This document shows positions 31,512-38,334 of a DNA stretch of 38,334 nucleotides, piece after piece; position 1 is the stretch's first letter; each line of letters opens with the position of its first letter. The notes under the pieces are model-generated. The model saw only the letters and a list, made by a program, of their open reading frames with translations, was not told the origin of the DNA and made no database searches. The stretch spans positions 1 to 38,334 of the forward strand of contig JBDRCC010000016.1 in the NCBI GenBank assembly GCA_043822065.1. The letters run 5' to 3'. This stretch comes from JBDRCC01 sp043822065 [NCBI: archaeon] (GTDB lineage: Archaea; Undinarchaeota; CAZHTU01). The position numbers and the translations under genes are program-made.

Positions 31512-32797
31512 AACCCACTTTAATTGTCGGAGGCGGCTTCTCCGGATTAGTCCTTGCAGACATGCTTCTTGACAAGGGGAAGAACGTAATCGTAGTGGAA
31601 AAAGAGCGCACGTTAGGCGGTCTTGGGAAGTCCTACGACTATCGCGGCTATAAGTTCGACGTCGGGCCCCATATGTTCTTTATCGCAGACGAGGCTTTTG
31701 GAAAGCTCATAAATGATGTCCTTGGTGACGGAATAATAAAATTAAAGGGCTACAGCGGAGTCTGGCTTTTTGGCAGGTACTTTGACTGGCCGCTCCGCGT
31801 TGATGTTGTTTTGAATCTCCCCCCCAGAATAATACTTGGGGTTTTAAAAGACCTCATATACCGGAAGAAATTCAGCGGAGATGATTTCAGGGCGTATATG
31901 CTTAACAAATACGGGCGAACCCTCTACGACGTCGATTTTAAGCCGTACACCGAAAAGTTTCTTGGCTTAAAGTGCGATGAGCTGCACTCTGACTGGGCTA
32001 AGGCAGGCGTCAACCGCCAGACCATAAGCAAAGCCAGGGTTGACAGCCTATTTTCCCTCATGAAAGCAACGTTCAAGCCTTCAACAATAGACTTGTATCA
32101 TGCAAAGCACGGAAACGGCGAGCTTATCGAGAAACTTGCCCTGAGAATACGCAAAAAGGGCGGCAAAATACTGACTGGTGCAACTATCTCTAAGGTGCAG
32201 TTTTCCAAAGATGCCGTGGCTGCAGTTAATCTGAAGGGCAAAACAGTCCCAGTTGAGCGCCTTGTGTGGACCGCCCCGTTTTCAGAGATTTTTCCGCTTT
32301 TTGGCATGGACACGCCGCAGCTCAGCTACTTGAACCTAATACTTTTCAACATAGAACTAAACAGCAGCCCTAAGCTAGACTATGAGTGGACCTACTACCC
32401 CCCAAGCGACATTATCTTTAACAGGGTAACAAATGTCCCTTTGTTTGGCGACAATCTTGCGCCCCCTGGCAAAGGCGCATTGTGTGTTGAGGTAAGCTGT
32501 CTCCCTACAGACCCAATTTGGAACAACCCGCAAAAAATTCTTAAGAAAGTCGTGGATGATCTCATAAAAGTCAGATTTGTAGGGGCGGCTTCGCAAATAA
32601 AAGCTGTGCATATAGAAAAGATAGAACACGCTTACCCGCTTTACAAGCTAGATTACCGAGAAACCCTCCACGCCTGCCAGGCAAAGCTTTCAAAATACAA
32701 TAACCTCCACATGGCGGGGCGCAGCGGCACATTCTGGTATGCCAATATGCACCATTTATACCCAGAGCTAAGAAAACTTGCGGAAGAGCTATCCTGA
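31508..32797 (+). CDS. FAD-dependent amine oxidase/UDP-galactopyranose-mutase-like protein
   Basis: Flavoprotein of 429 residues: LIVGGGFSGLVLADML at 5-20 binds the ADP part of FAD, followed by VVEKERTLGGLGKSY at 34-48. HGNGELIEKLALRI corresponds to the second FAD-contact helix, and the C-terminal AGRSGTFWYANMHH is the GR-x-G-x-F-x-Y-x-N-M flavin motif seen in UDP-galactopyranose mutase-like and protoporphyrinogen-oxidase-like proteins. In glycan clusters these can contract pyranose to furanose rings or act on lipid-linked sugars; which applies here is open. It starts with TTG in a TTGA overlap and is the last gene of the CDP-sugar operon. Its end overlaps the convergent SDR by 9 nt. Confidence 0.8.
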   Translation: MKPTLIVGGGFSGLVLADMLLDKGKNVIVVEKERTLGGLGKSYDYRGYKFDVGPHMFFIADEAFGKLINDVLGDGIIKLKGYSGVWLFGRYFDWPLRVDVVLNLPPRIILGVLKDLIYRKKFSGDDFRAYMLNKYGRTLYDVDFKPYTEKFLGLKCDELHSDWAKAGVNRQTISKARVDSLFSLMKATFKPSTIDLYHAKHGNGELIEKLALRIRKKGGKILTGATISKVQFSKDAVAAVNLKGKTVPVERLVWTAPFSEIFPLFGMDTPQLSYLNLILFNIELNSSPKLDYEWTYYPPSDIIFNRVTNVPLFGDNLAPPGKGALCVEVSCLPTDPIWNNPQKILKKVVDDLIKVRFVGAASQIKAVHIEKIEHAYPLYKLDYRETLHACQAKLSKYNNLHMAGRSGTFWYANMHHLYPELRKLAEELS

Positions 32798-33718
32798 CAT
32801 CCAGTCTACCATCTTCTTTATCCCAGACCCTATGTTGACCATAGGCGAGTAACCAAGCCCCTTCTGCGCTTTTGTTATGTCTGCCAGGGTCTCAGCCACG
32901 TCCCCCTTGCTTGGCGGCAGGTACTCTATCCCCGCTTTCTTGCCGAGCGCATCCATTATTACGCCGAGGAGGTCATTGACCGATATATTGCTCCCCCCGC
33001 CGATGTTGAACGCGTCCCCTGAAAACCTTTTTTTGGACGCCAGGACTGTGCCTTCAACTATGTCCGAAACATAGGTAAAATCCCGCGTTTGAGTGCCGTC
33101 CCCAAAAACAATTGGCTTCTCTGCGCGCTTAATCTGCCATATGAACTTGCGTATGGCCATATCCGGCCTCTGCCTAGGGCCATAGACTGTAAAATACCTA
33201 AGGCTGCAAACACCCATACCATATGTTCTTGCGTAAAACCTGCAATAGTGCTCCGCAACTATCTTGCTAACTCCATAGGGGGATATCGGGTTTGTGTCCT
33301 GCTCCTCCCTCATCGGAAGCGTTTTCACGTTGCCGTACACAGAAGACGACGATGCGTTCACCATTCGCTCGACATCACACTCTCTCGCAGCCTCCAGAAC
33401 ATTTAGCGTGCCCAGGGCGTTTATCTCGTTAACTTCCGCAGGATGGTCAAGAGAGTACCTTACGCCTGGCTGCGCCGCCAAATGGAATATCGTGCTGCAG
33501 CCTCTTGCGCACTTGAGGACAGATTCCGTCTTTAGTATGTCCCCCCTAAACAGCTCGCAATTTTTTTTAGAAAGGCAGTTTTCTATGTTTTTTTCTTTCC
33601 CGGAATAGTACCTGCTAAAATTATCCAGTATCCTTACATCGTGGCCTGCGTTCAGCAATTGCTCACAGAGGTGGGACCCTATAAAGCCGGCCCCGCCAGT
33701 CACCATTATCTCAGCCAT
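32789..33718 (-). CDS. UDP-glucose/UDP-glucuronate 4-epimerase-like SDR
   Basis: Extended SDR of 309 residues: TGGAGFIGSH at 7-16, LDNFSRYYSGKEKN, HLAAQPGVRYS at 79-89, ASSSSVYGN at 122-130, and SPYGVSK with Tyr148 and Lys152. LRYFTVYGPRQRPDMAIRKF is characteristic of UDP-uronate or UDP-N-acetylhexosamine 4-epimerases. I start at the ATG at 33718 (MAEIMVTGG), which overlaps the GT4 gene by 8 nt; the in-frame TTG at 33727 is less likely because its SD-like GAGGT would be too close. Last gene of the long minus-strand operon from the right edge. UDP-GlcA to UDP-GalA, or the N-acetyl equivalent, are the likeliest reactions. Confidence 0.85.
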   Translation of the reverse strand: MAEIMVTGGAGFIGSHLCEQLLNAGHDVRILDNFSRYYSGKEKNIENCLSKKNCELFRGDILKTESVLKCARGCSTIFHLAAQPGVRYSLDHPAEVNEINALGTLNVLEAARECDVERMVNASSSSVYGNVKTLPMREEQDTNPISPYGVSKIVAEHYCRFYARTYGMGVCSLRYFTVYGPRQRPDMAIRKFIWQIKRAEKPIVFGDGTQTRDFTYVSDIVEGTVLASKKRFSGDAFNIGGGSNISVNDLLGVIMDALGKKAGIEYLPPSKGDVAETLADITKAQKGLGYSPMVNIGSGIKKMVDWMSG

Positions 33719-34835
33719 TTTCTTCAATGACCTCTAAATACAACTTTTCAGTCCTTTTCGCAGCCTCTTCCCACGCGAACTTCTTGGCGGTTTTCTTTCC
33801 GTTGGCGCTAAGCATGCCCCACCTCTTCTTGTCAAGGACCTTAAGCATGCCTTGCGCGAGCGCCTCATGCCTGCCGCGGACAAGGATGCAGTTCTTTCCG
33901 CTTTCCGCAAACGCGCCATAAGCGCCAAGGTCGTATGCCACGACCGGGGTGCCTGCGCACATCGCCTCAAGCAGAGCGAGGCCGAACCCTTCCTGCCTGG
34001 ACGGGTTTATCAAAGCAGCCGCGCTTGCAATCTCCTTAACGAGCGCATTCGGTTCCATGAATCCCCTGAACTCTACCGAGTCGGACAGCCCCATGTCCCT
34101 TGCCATGCAGAGAAACTGTTTGTCGTCTTTTCCGCTCCCGGCTATGACCAGCCGAGTATCTGGCTTTTTTCCGTGGACTATCTTGAACGCCCTAAGAAGG
34201 TCTGCAATGTTTTTTTGCTCAACCACCCTGCCAACGTAAATAAATTTGCCCTCTTCACGCGTTGCCTTCATACCAGAAAACCGCTTGATGTCCACTCCGT
34301 TGTATATCACTCTTATCTTGCTTTCCGGGACTCTACTTTCAATAAGCAGCCGTTTGGTAGCGTCGCTGACGGTTATCACTCTGTCGAAGTCCAGCTTAAG
34401 CAGGGTGTTTTCGATGAACTTCCCGACCGGGCCGAGGAGGGGATGGGTGTACTCGCCCCACTTGTTTCCGTAAATGTCGTGTATCGTCAGCACTTTCGGC
34501 CTCTTCCTGTACTTCGCAATGTAAAATCCGCTCATCGCTGATACGTACGCGTTCCCGTCAAAAATGTCGAAGTCATATTTCCGCATCGCGCTGTTGAGCC
34601 GCATCATGTAGACAAGGAGGGGGAGATACTTTCTCCTGTTCAGCGGGTGCGGTATGCCAAGCCGGTGGACATGTATGCCATCGAGGACTTCTTCCTTCCG
34701 GGCTCCCTCAATCCTCATGGTGTACACGTGGACCTCGTGCTTCTTCGCCAGCCTTTTTAGAATTTCGTAGTACCGTCTCTCGCCGCCGCCTGCCAGGTAC
34801 GGCGGGAACAGCTCTGAGGCGACTGCTATCTTCAT
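33711..34835 (-). CDS. Family 4 glycosyltransferase (GT-B fold)
   Basis: Retaining GT4 of 374 residues. N-terminal: SELFPPYLAGGGERRYYEI at 7-25 (glycine-rich acceptor loop) and LTIHDIYGNKWGEY near 116-129. C-terminal: IYNGVDIKRF at 177-186, FIYVGRVVEQKNI near 198-210, and SRQEGFGLALLEAMCAGTPVVA with the catalytic/donor motif spanning Glu282 and Glu290. Typical of enzymes adding mannose, glucose or galactose to lipid-linked oligosaccharide. The ATG at 34835 follows the stop of the DUF2304 gene by 1 nt. Donor sugar cannot be read from sequence. Confidence 0.9.
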   Translation of the reverse strand: MKIAVASELFPPYLAGGGERRYYEILKRLAKKHEVHVYTMRIEGARKEEVLDGIHVHRLGIPHPLNRRKYLPLLVYMMRLNSAMRKYDFDIFDGNAYVSAMSGFYIAKYRKRPKVLTIHDIYGNKWGEYTHPLLGPVGKFIENTLLKLDFDRVITVSDATKRLLIESRVPESKIRVIYNGVDIKRFSGMKATREEGKFIYVGRVVEQKNIADLLRAFKIVHGKKPDTRLVIAGSGKDDKQFLCMARDMGLSDSVEFRGFMEPNALVKEIASAAALINPSRQEGFGLALLEAMCAGTPVVAYDLGAYGAFAESGKNCILVRGRHEALAQGMLKVLDKKRWGMLSANGKKTAKKFAWEEAAKRTEKLYLEVIEENG

Positions 34836-34836
34836 T

Positions 34837-35178
34837 TCAGCGCTTGCCCTTCTCCTTTAGCTCTATCGCAATCTTCCTTACCAGCTCGGTCAGCTGCCGG
34901 TTCGTTTCCTGTATCCTCACGTAAACCTGGAATATAAGGCCGTAGCTGCCGAGGATTGCGATGACCAGAAGCGCATCGAGCGCCCTGCCGAATTTTGTAA
35001 TCTGCTCAATGAACGAGAACAGGTCGAATGCTGAAAACAGAAGGAGCATAACCGCCACCATGGACCAAATCGCCACATCCCTTTGGCTGAACCGCCCTCT
35101 TTTGTAGAGCGAATATACGTAATAGAATATGCCTGCCGACAGCAATATGCCGAAAGCCTGTATGAAGTTCAGTTCCAT
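34837..35178 (-). CDS. DUF2304 membrane protein
   Basis: Small membrane protein of 113 residues with three helices (FIQAFGILLSAGIFYYVYSL; VAIWSMVAVMLLLFSAF; LDALLVIAILGSYGLIFQVY) and a charged C-terminal helix with LTELVRKIAIELKEK, the DUF2304 layout. DUF2304 genes usually neighbour DPM-like GT2 genes and are thought to anchor or assist them. Here the GT2 is three genes upstream in the same operon. I choose the ATG at 35178 because a strong SD (GGGAGGT) lies 9 nt upstream; the in-frame ATG at 35187 would directly abut that SD. Confidence 0.78.
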   Translation of the reverse strand: MELNFIQAFGILLSAGIFYYVYSLYKRGRFSQRDVAIWSMVAVMLLLFSAFDLFSFIEQITKFGRALDALLVIAILGSYGLIFQVYVRIQETNRQLTELVRKIAIELKEKGKR

Positions 35179-35187
35179 GAAGACCAT

Positions 35188-35194
35188 ACCTCCC
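35188..35194 (-). promoter_or_regulatory. Shine-Dalgarno site deciding the DUF2304 start
   Basis: GGGAGGT on the minus strand lies 9 nt before the ATG at 35178 and 0 nt before the in-frame ATG at 35187. Only the former spacing is workable, so it fixes the start. Confidence 0.7.
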
Positions 35195-35215
35195 TTAAAG
35201 TCTTAAGCTTTGCGA

Positions 35216-35620
35216 CTATGAATACTCCTCCGGCGGCTTTTCAAGCCTCCATTCTATTGTCACGTCATCCTTAATCTTGTAGGCGCCTGCACCGACCGGC
35301 GCAAGCTCGCCGTCAACATAATACTGCCAGTAGTATCCCTGCGCGAAGTCCTGCTCTACGCCGTTTATTCCCTCGACAAAAACGCCAAACTGTTCGTGCT
35401 CGCTTGTCTTCAGGTCTGCGACCATCCCCGTCGCCTCAAGCGCCGTAGTTCCGCAGCCGACATTCACGCCTTCCGACGTCATAAACCCTCCGCCGGGGTT
35501 TATGTTTATTGTCACCGCATATTCATTCGGGCAAATTGCGGACCCATTCTGGTTCCACATGTATGCCGAACCCAGCAGAACGGCTGCTATTGCCAGACCG
35601 GCAAAAAGGCTCCTGTTCAT
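35216..35620 (-). CDS. DUF4430 (transcobalamin C-terminal-like) anchored protein
   Basis: Secreted or membrane-anchored protein of 134 residues. The N-terminus (MNRSLFAGLAIAAVLLGSAYMW) is an uncleaved anchor or signal peptide. The rest is one DUF4430 domain, ending in GYYWQYYVDGELAPVGAGAY and DDVTIEWRLEKP, close to the consensus of this fold. DUF4430 resembles the C-terminal corrinoid-binding domain of transcobalamin and intrinsic factor. The start at 35620 is set by an ATGA overlap with the ECF-S gene and by an SD (GGAGATGA) just upstream; a longer reading to 35899 would lie inside that gene. Inference: extracellular capture of a corrinoid or similar ligand for the ECF-S protein. Confidence 0.82.
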   Translation of the reverse strand: MNRSLFAGLAIAAVLLGSAYMWNQNGSAICPNEYAVTININPGGGFMTSEGVNVGCGTTALEATGMVADLKTSEHEQFGVFVEGINGVEQDFAQGYYWQYYVDGELAPVGAGAYKIKDDVTIEWRLEKPPEEYS

Positions 35621-36162
35621 TTTATCATCTCCCCAAGCTTCTCCTTCGCAGCAGGGATGCCGAGCGAGAAGCCAGCTGTGCTTATTATGTGCGTGATTGT
35701 AAATGGAAGGCCGGTTATTAAGCTGAGCGGAGAAAAGAACGTTATCGCATACCAGCTGTCGAGTATAACATGGAATAAAATCGTAGAGAGCACGCCTGCA
35801 AAAACCGCCTTTCGCTGGGTAAGATGCCCGCGTATCATCCCGCCTAGATAGCCGGCTATCCCCATGCCAAGCGCCTGGAGGTAGGTCCATGGCCCCCATC
35901 CCAGGTAAACAAGCGAAGCCGAGGCCAGAAGCGCATTCACGCCGAAGACAAATCCCGCAACCGGCCCCAGCAGGGCGCCAGCAAGGAGCACTATCGCAGT
36001 CATTGGCTCAACATTTGGAATCATCTGGAATGCGGCCCTGCCTCCGACCGCCGCGCCGAGTAGCGCGAAATAAAGCGCGGCCTTCTTTAGGTTCTGTTTC
36101 GCAGACTGGCCCTGGAGCTGGCTCTGCACCAGTTTTTGCCGCATTATCTTTTTAATCCCCAT
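35617..36162 (-). CDS. ECF transporter S component (substrate-binding membrane subunit)
   Basis: Membrane protein of 181 residues with about six helices. AAFQMIPNVEPMTAIVLLAG, ALLGPVAGFVFGVNAL and GWGPWTYLQALGMGIAGYLGG are typical of the ECF S-component group that includes cobalamin transporters. Such subunits bind a vitamin and need EcfT and EcfA ATPase subunits, which are not in this window. With the coupled DUF4430 gene it suggests corrinoid uptake; riboflavin or another ligand remains possible. The start at 36162 overlaps the GT2 gene by 19 nt; an alternative ATG at 36144 would give a TAATG overlap and remove six residues. Confidence 0.82.
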   Translation of the reverse strand: MGIKKIMRQKLVQSQLQGQSAKQNLKKAALYFALLGAAVGGRAAFQMIPNVEPMTAIVLLAGALLGPVAGFVFGVNALLASASLVYLGWGPWTYLQALGMGIAGYLGGMIRGHLTQRKAVFAGVLSTILFHVILDSWYAITFFSPLSLITGLPFTITHIISTAGFSLGIPAAKEKLGEMIK

Positions 36163-36830
36163 CTTTTCATCAGCAGCCCGAAAAATATCTGGAATCCCGA
36201 GCCGATGTTGGTCCCCTTTATCTTACTTCTCTCATCATATATAGCTTTTATGGGCACTTCAACCACTTTCAGCCTGTGCCTGCCAAGCTCATGCACAATC
36301 TCTGACGAAACCTCATACCTGTCGCAGAGTATCATGAGCCTCTTTGCAGCTTTCCTGTCAAAAGCCCTGAGCCCGCATTGAGAGTCAGTGATATTTGTCC
36401 CCGCAAGGACATTGGTAATCCAGGTCAGCGCCCAGTTCCCAAGCCGCTTAATGTGCGGCATCAGGAGAATGTGCCTCTTTACAAGGAACCGCGAGCCGAG
36501 GACGACGTCGGCAGTTCCGTCCTGGATGGGCTTTATGAGGCGGAATATGTCCTTCGGCTCATGCTGGAGGTCTGCGTCGAATGTAACAATAATATCTGCA
36601 CCTTCTCCAATGGCGCATTGAATCCCTGTGGCGAGAGCAGCGCCGAGCCCGCGGTTTACCACGTGCCTGCAGACAGTAGCCCCTATTTTCTTTGCTATCT
36701 GCGATGTCTTGTCCTTCGAGCCGTCGTCGACCACAATAATTTCAGCGCTTCTGACCTGCCGTTTCAGGTCATTGAGCACAGCCTCGAGTGAGGCCTCCTC
36801 ATTGTATGCAGGTATGACTATTGCAAGCAT
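36144..36830 (-). CDS. Polyprenyl-phosphate sugar synthase-like GT2
   Basis: Single-domain GT2 of 228 residues: IPAYNEEASLEAVL at 6-19, IVVDDGSKDKT at 32-42, NRGLGAALATGI at 59-70, TFDADLQHEP at 83-92 with the DAD metal site, VLGSRFLVKR, and TDSQCGLRAFDRKA. This matches the DPM-like enzymes that are commonly encoded with DUF2304 proteins. It would charge polyprenyl phosphate with a sugar. The start lies 13 nt inside the end of glmM, and its stop lies within the ECF-S gene, so expression is coupled to both. Sugar unknown. Confidence 0.88.
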   Translation of the reverse strand: MLAIVIPAYNEEASLEAVLNDLKRQVRSAEIIVVDDGSKDKTSQIAKKIGATVCRHVVNRGLGAALATGIQCAIGEGADIIVTFDADLQHEPKDIFRLIKPIQDGTADVVLGSRFLVKRHILLMPHIKRLGNWALTWITNVLAGTNITDSQCGLRAFDRKAAKRLMILCDRYEVSSEIVHELGRHRLKVVEVPIKAIYDERSKIKGTNIGSGFQIFFGLLMKRWGLKR

Positions 36831-38158
36831 CCTTCAACCATCCCCACATACTTCCTGTTCTGCTGGCCGGCTTCCTTCAGCGTCTTGGCTTCCGTGAAAA
36901 TACGGATGAGCGGCTCCGTGCCGGACGGCCGTATTATCGTCCAGGAGTCCCTGCTTATTACCTTTAGCCCGTCTATGGTCACAATCTCCCCGTCAACGTT
37001 CTTCCTCACATACTCCATTATGCTCTTCCTTTTGTCCTCCGGGCAGTGCACCTTTGACTTGTGCTGGTGGTACTCCGGCAGCTCTGCATTCAGCTCCGAA
37101 AACGGCTTTCCCTCGCGGGCGAAATACTCGCACAGCTTTGCGCAGGTCATGGTCGCATCCCTGCCGAGCACGAAGTCCGGGAATATCAACCCGCCGTTCT
37201 CCTCCCCGCCGAGAACGCCGTTCCGATCCCGCAGCTCCTTCGAGACCACGAGGTCACCAACGCGGGTTTCTATATACCTCGCACCTTTTTCATCAACGAC
37301 GTCCTTCACGACGTGCGAGGTCGCCACGGTCGTTACGACCAGTTCGCCCCTCTTCAGGATGTCCTTGGCGACCATTGCAAACGTCCTGTCGCCCCAGATG
37401 AACTTTCCATTTTCGTCTATGAGTATGCACCTGTCCGCGTCCCCGTCAATTGCAAGCCCGAAATCGGCACCCTCCCGTTTCACTACCCTAAGCGTCTTTT
37501 CCAAATTCTTAGGTATCGGCTCAGGATCGCGCCCTGGGAATGTCCCGTCCGGCTCGCAGTTGAGCTCTACAACTTCGCAGCCTATCCGTTTAAGGACTTC
37601 TGGTGCGGTCAGGCATCCTGCCCCGTTTCCGCAGTCGAGGACTACTTTAGGTTTTCTCTTGGCTACGGCTTTCCTGTCGACCCTCTTCAGTATCTCCCCA
37701 ATATATATTGGGAGTATGTCCTTGTCCGCGACGGACTTGACGCCCTTCCAGCCTACCTGCAAAAATTTCTTCCCAAAAAAATTATCCTCCACTTTTGCCT
37801 CGGGCACAGGCTGCAGCCCAAGCCCGTCGGCCTCAAGGAGCTTTATCCCGTTGTACTTTGGCGGGTTGTGGGACGCCGTTATCGACGCACCGCCGTCCGC
37901 GCCGTAATGCTTGCAGGCAAACTGGATGGTTGGCGTCGGCGCGACGCCGACGTCTATGACGTCCGAGCCAGAGTTAAGATACCCTGCGATCATGGCATTC
38001 TTCAGCATAGGCCCGCTTGTCCGCGTGTCAGTCCCGACGACGACCTTTCCTCCGTGGAGGAAGCTGCCGTGCGCCTGCGCCATCGACATTGCGAAGTCAG
38101 CAGTAATCTTTTCGCCGACTACCCCCCTCACACCAAAAGTTCCGAATATCCTACCCAT
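36818..38158 (-). CDS. glmM: Phosphoglucosamine mutase / phosphohexomutase
   Basis: Alpha-D-phosphohexomutase of 446 residues interconverting hexose 6- and 1-phosphates; in archaea this type supplies glucosamine-1-phosphate or mannose-1-phosphate for nucleotide sugars. All four signatures are present: TASHNPP at 94-100 with phosphoserine Ser96, metal loop DGDADR at 238-243, sugar-binding GGEENGG at 317-323, and phosphate-binding RPSGTEP at 410-416. The N-terminal FGTFGVRGVVGE is normal. GGEENGG is typical of archaeal GlmM/ManB-like enzymes, where activity toward glucosamine, mannose or glucose phosphate cannot be separated by motif. It overlaps the upstream unknown gene by 8 nt. Confidence 0.9.
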   Translation of the reverse strand: MGRIFGTFGVRGVVGEKITADFAMSMAQAHGSFLHGGKVVVGTDTRTSGPMLKNAMIAGYLNSGSDVIDVGVAPTPTIQFACKHYGADGGASITASHNPPKYNGIKLLEADGLGLQPVPEAKVEDNFFGKKFLQVGWKGVKSVADKDILPIYIGEILKRVDRKAVAKRKPKVVLDCGNGAGCLTAPEVLKRIGCEVVELNCEPDGTFPGRDPEPIPKNLEKTLRVVKREGADFGLAIDGDADRCILIDENGKFIWGDRTFAMVAKDILKRGELVVTTVATSHVVKDVVDEKGARYIETRVGDLVVSKELRDRNGVLGGEENGGLIFPDFVLGRDATMTCAKLCEYFAREGKPFSELNAELPEYHQHKSKVHCPEDKRKSIMEYVRKNVDGEIVTIDGLKVISRDSWTIIRPSGTEPLIRIFTEAKTLKEAGQQNRKYVGMVEGCLQ

Positions 38159-38334
38159 TTGCGATTTCCCTCTTTATGATTCTGAACGGGTCGTCCATTT
38201 TTGGCACTTTCCTTTTCTTGGTTTTTTTGATGGATATCCTGCCTGTTTTGTCAGCGTCAATCCTTTCCAGGAGGCCCTTCGACACAAGGTACTGGTCAAC
38301 CGCAAGCCTGTGCGGGAAGAAACTGATGCTCCGC
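38151..38334 (-). CDS. C-terminal fragment of an unrecognised protein, 5' end beyond window
   Basis: On the minus strand one frame is open from the right edge for 60 codons and ends at a TAG (38151-38153) inside the start of glmM. The visible part begins RSISFFPHRLAVDQYLVSKG and continues with a lysine-rich segment (KKTKKRKVPK) and MDDPFRIIKREIANG. I do not recognise the family from this tail. The 8-nt overlap with glmM is like other junctions here and supports that it is coding and in the same operon. Confidence 0.6.
   Translation of the reverse strand, partial: RSISFFPHRLAVDQYLVSKGLLERIDADKTGRISIKKTKKRKVPKMDDPFRIIKREIANG

Noticed and set aside
6849-35215. tRNA, small RNA, CRISPR or mobile elements in the intergenic gaps
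   Set aside because: All gaps are 83 nt or shorter and are accounted for by promoter elements; no repeats, transposase genes or cloverleaf patterns were seen.
35621-35899. 93-residue extension of the DUF4430 protein
   Set aside because: It is an out-of-frame read of the ECF-S gene; the ATG at 35620 has an SD and an ATGA overlap and is followed by a membrane anchor.
37932-37948. Perfect 7-bp inverted repeat (GGCGTCG / CGACGCC, loop GCG)
   Set aside because: It lies inside glmM, in codons for the conserved VGVAPTPT region, and no transcript end is expected there; probably chance in G+C-rich coding sequence.
36885-38179. Long open frames (about 340 and 372 codons) on the plus strand opposite glmM
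   Set aside because: They are antisense shadows of a gene with all four phosphohexomutase motifs; their translations show no family features and no promoter or coupling.

Overview
The window looks archaeal. Most transcription units start with an A/T-rich TATA-like box whose 3' end lies about 20-25 nt before the start codon, as expected for leaderless archaeal mRNAs. Genes inside operons instead use 4-nt NTGA stop/start overlaps or Shine-Dalgarno (SD) sequences. The enzymes (archaeal-type phosphoglucosamine mutase, polyprenyl-phosphate sugar synthases, GT-C membrane proteins, an AglD/UPF0104-type membrane protein) fit archaeal surface glycan or glycoprotein synthesis. The very tight packing would suit a small-genome lineage such as DPANN, but the sequence alone does not settle the phylum. 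There are no rRNA, tRNA, CRISPR or insertion-sequence features. The longest gene-free stretch is 83 nt (17940-18022), so no gap exceeds 300 nt.

Layout. (A) 6108 to the left edge, minus strand: nucleotide-sugar dehydrogenase, a nucleotidyltransferase/UDP-xylose-synthase-like fusion, a GT2, a radical SAM enzyme and a truncated SDR (short-chain dehydrogenase/reductase), all overlapping. (B) 6848-6143, minus: a polyprenyl-phosphate GT2 broken by a one-base frameshift. (C) 6910-9279, plus: YfhO-like GT-C protein. (D) 9301-12279, plus: Dol-P-mannose-synthase-like GT2, SDR, methyltransferase, polysaccharide deacetylase. (E) 16933-12276, minus: zinc-ribbon SDR, CDP-paratose 2-epimerase-like SDR, GT-C, membrane GT2. 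(F-H) 16977-19301: two unrecognised proteins and another polyprenyl-phosphate GT2. (I-L) 19377-27544: three more GT-C-like membrane proteins, a DUF1616-like module, an AglD/UPF0104-like membrane protein and a GT4. (M) 27577-32797, plus: six-gene CDP-sugar operon (rfbF, rfbG, RmlC-like, RmlD-like, methyltransferase, FAD enzyme). (N) right edge to 32789, minus: unknown tail, glmM, GT2, ECF-S component, DUF4430 protein, DUF2304 protein, GT4, SDR.

How it fits together. Soluble enzymes make UDP-, CDP- and possibly dTDP-activated sugars. Four Dol-P-mannose-synthase-like GT2s could move sugars onto polyprenyl phosphate. GT4 and membrane GT2 enzymes would extend a glycan on the cytoplasmic face. Five GT-C proteins could use polyprenyl-phosphate sugars outside. 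Deacetylase, methyltransferases and the radical SAM enzyme would decorate the product. No oligosaccharyltransferase (AglB), initiating phosphoglycosyltransferase or classical Wzx flippase is present here, so those steps must be encoded elsewhere. The most unusual points are the nucleotidyltransferase-decarboxylase fusion, a four-cysteine insertion in the dehydrogenase, a CDP-6-deoxysugar route lacking the RfbH dehydrase, a possible corrinoid-uptake pair embedded in a glycosylation operon, an AT-rich patch ending inside a gene, and interlocked divergent promoters.
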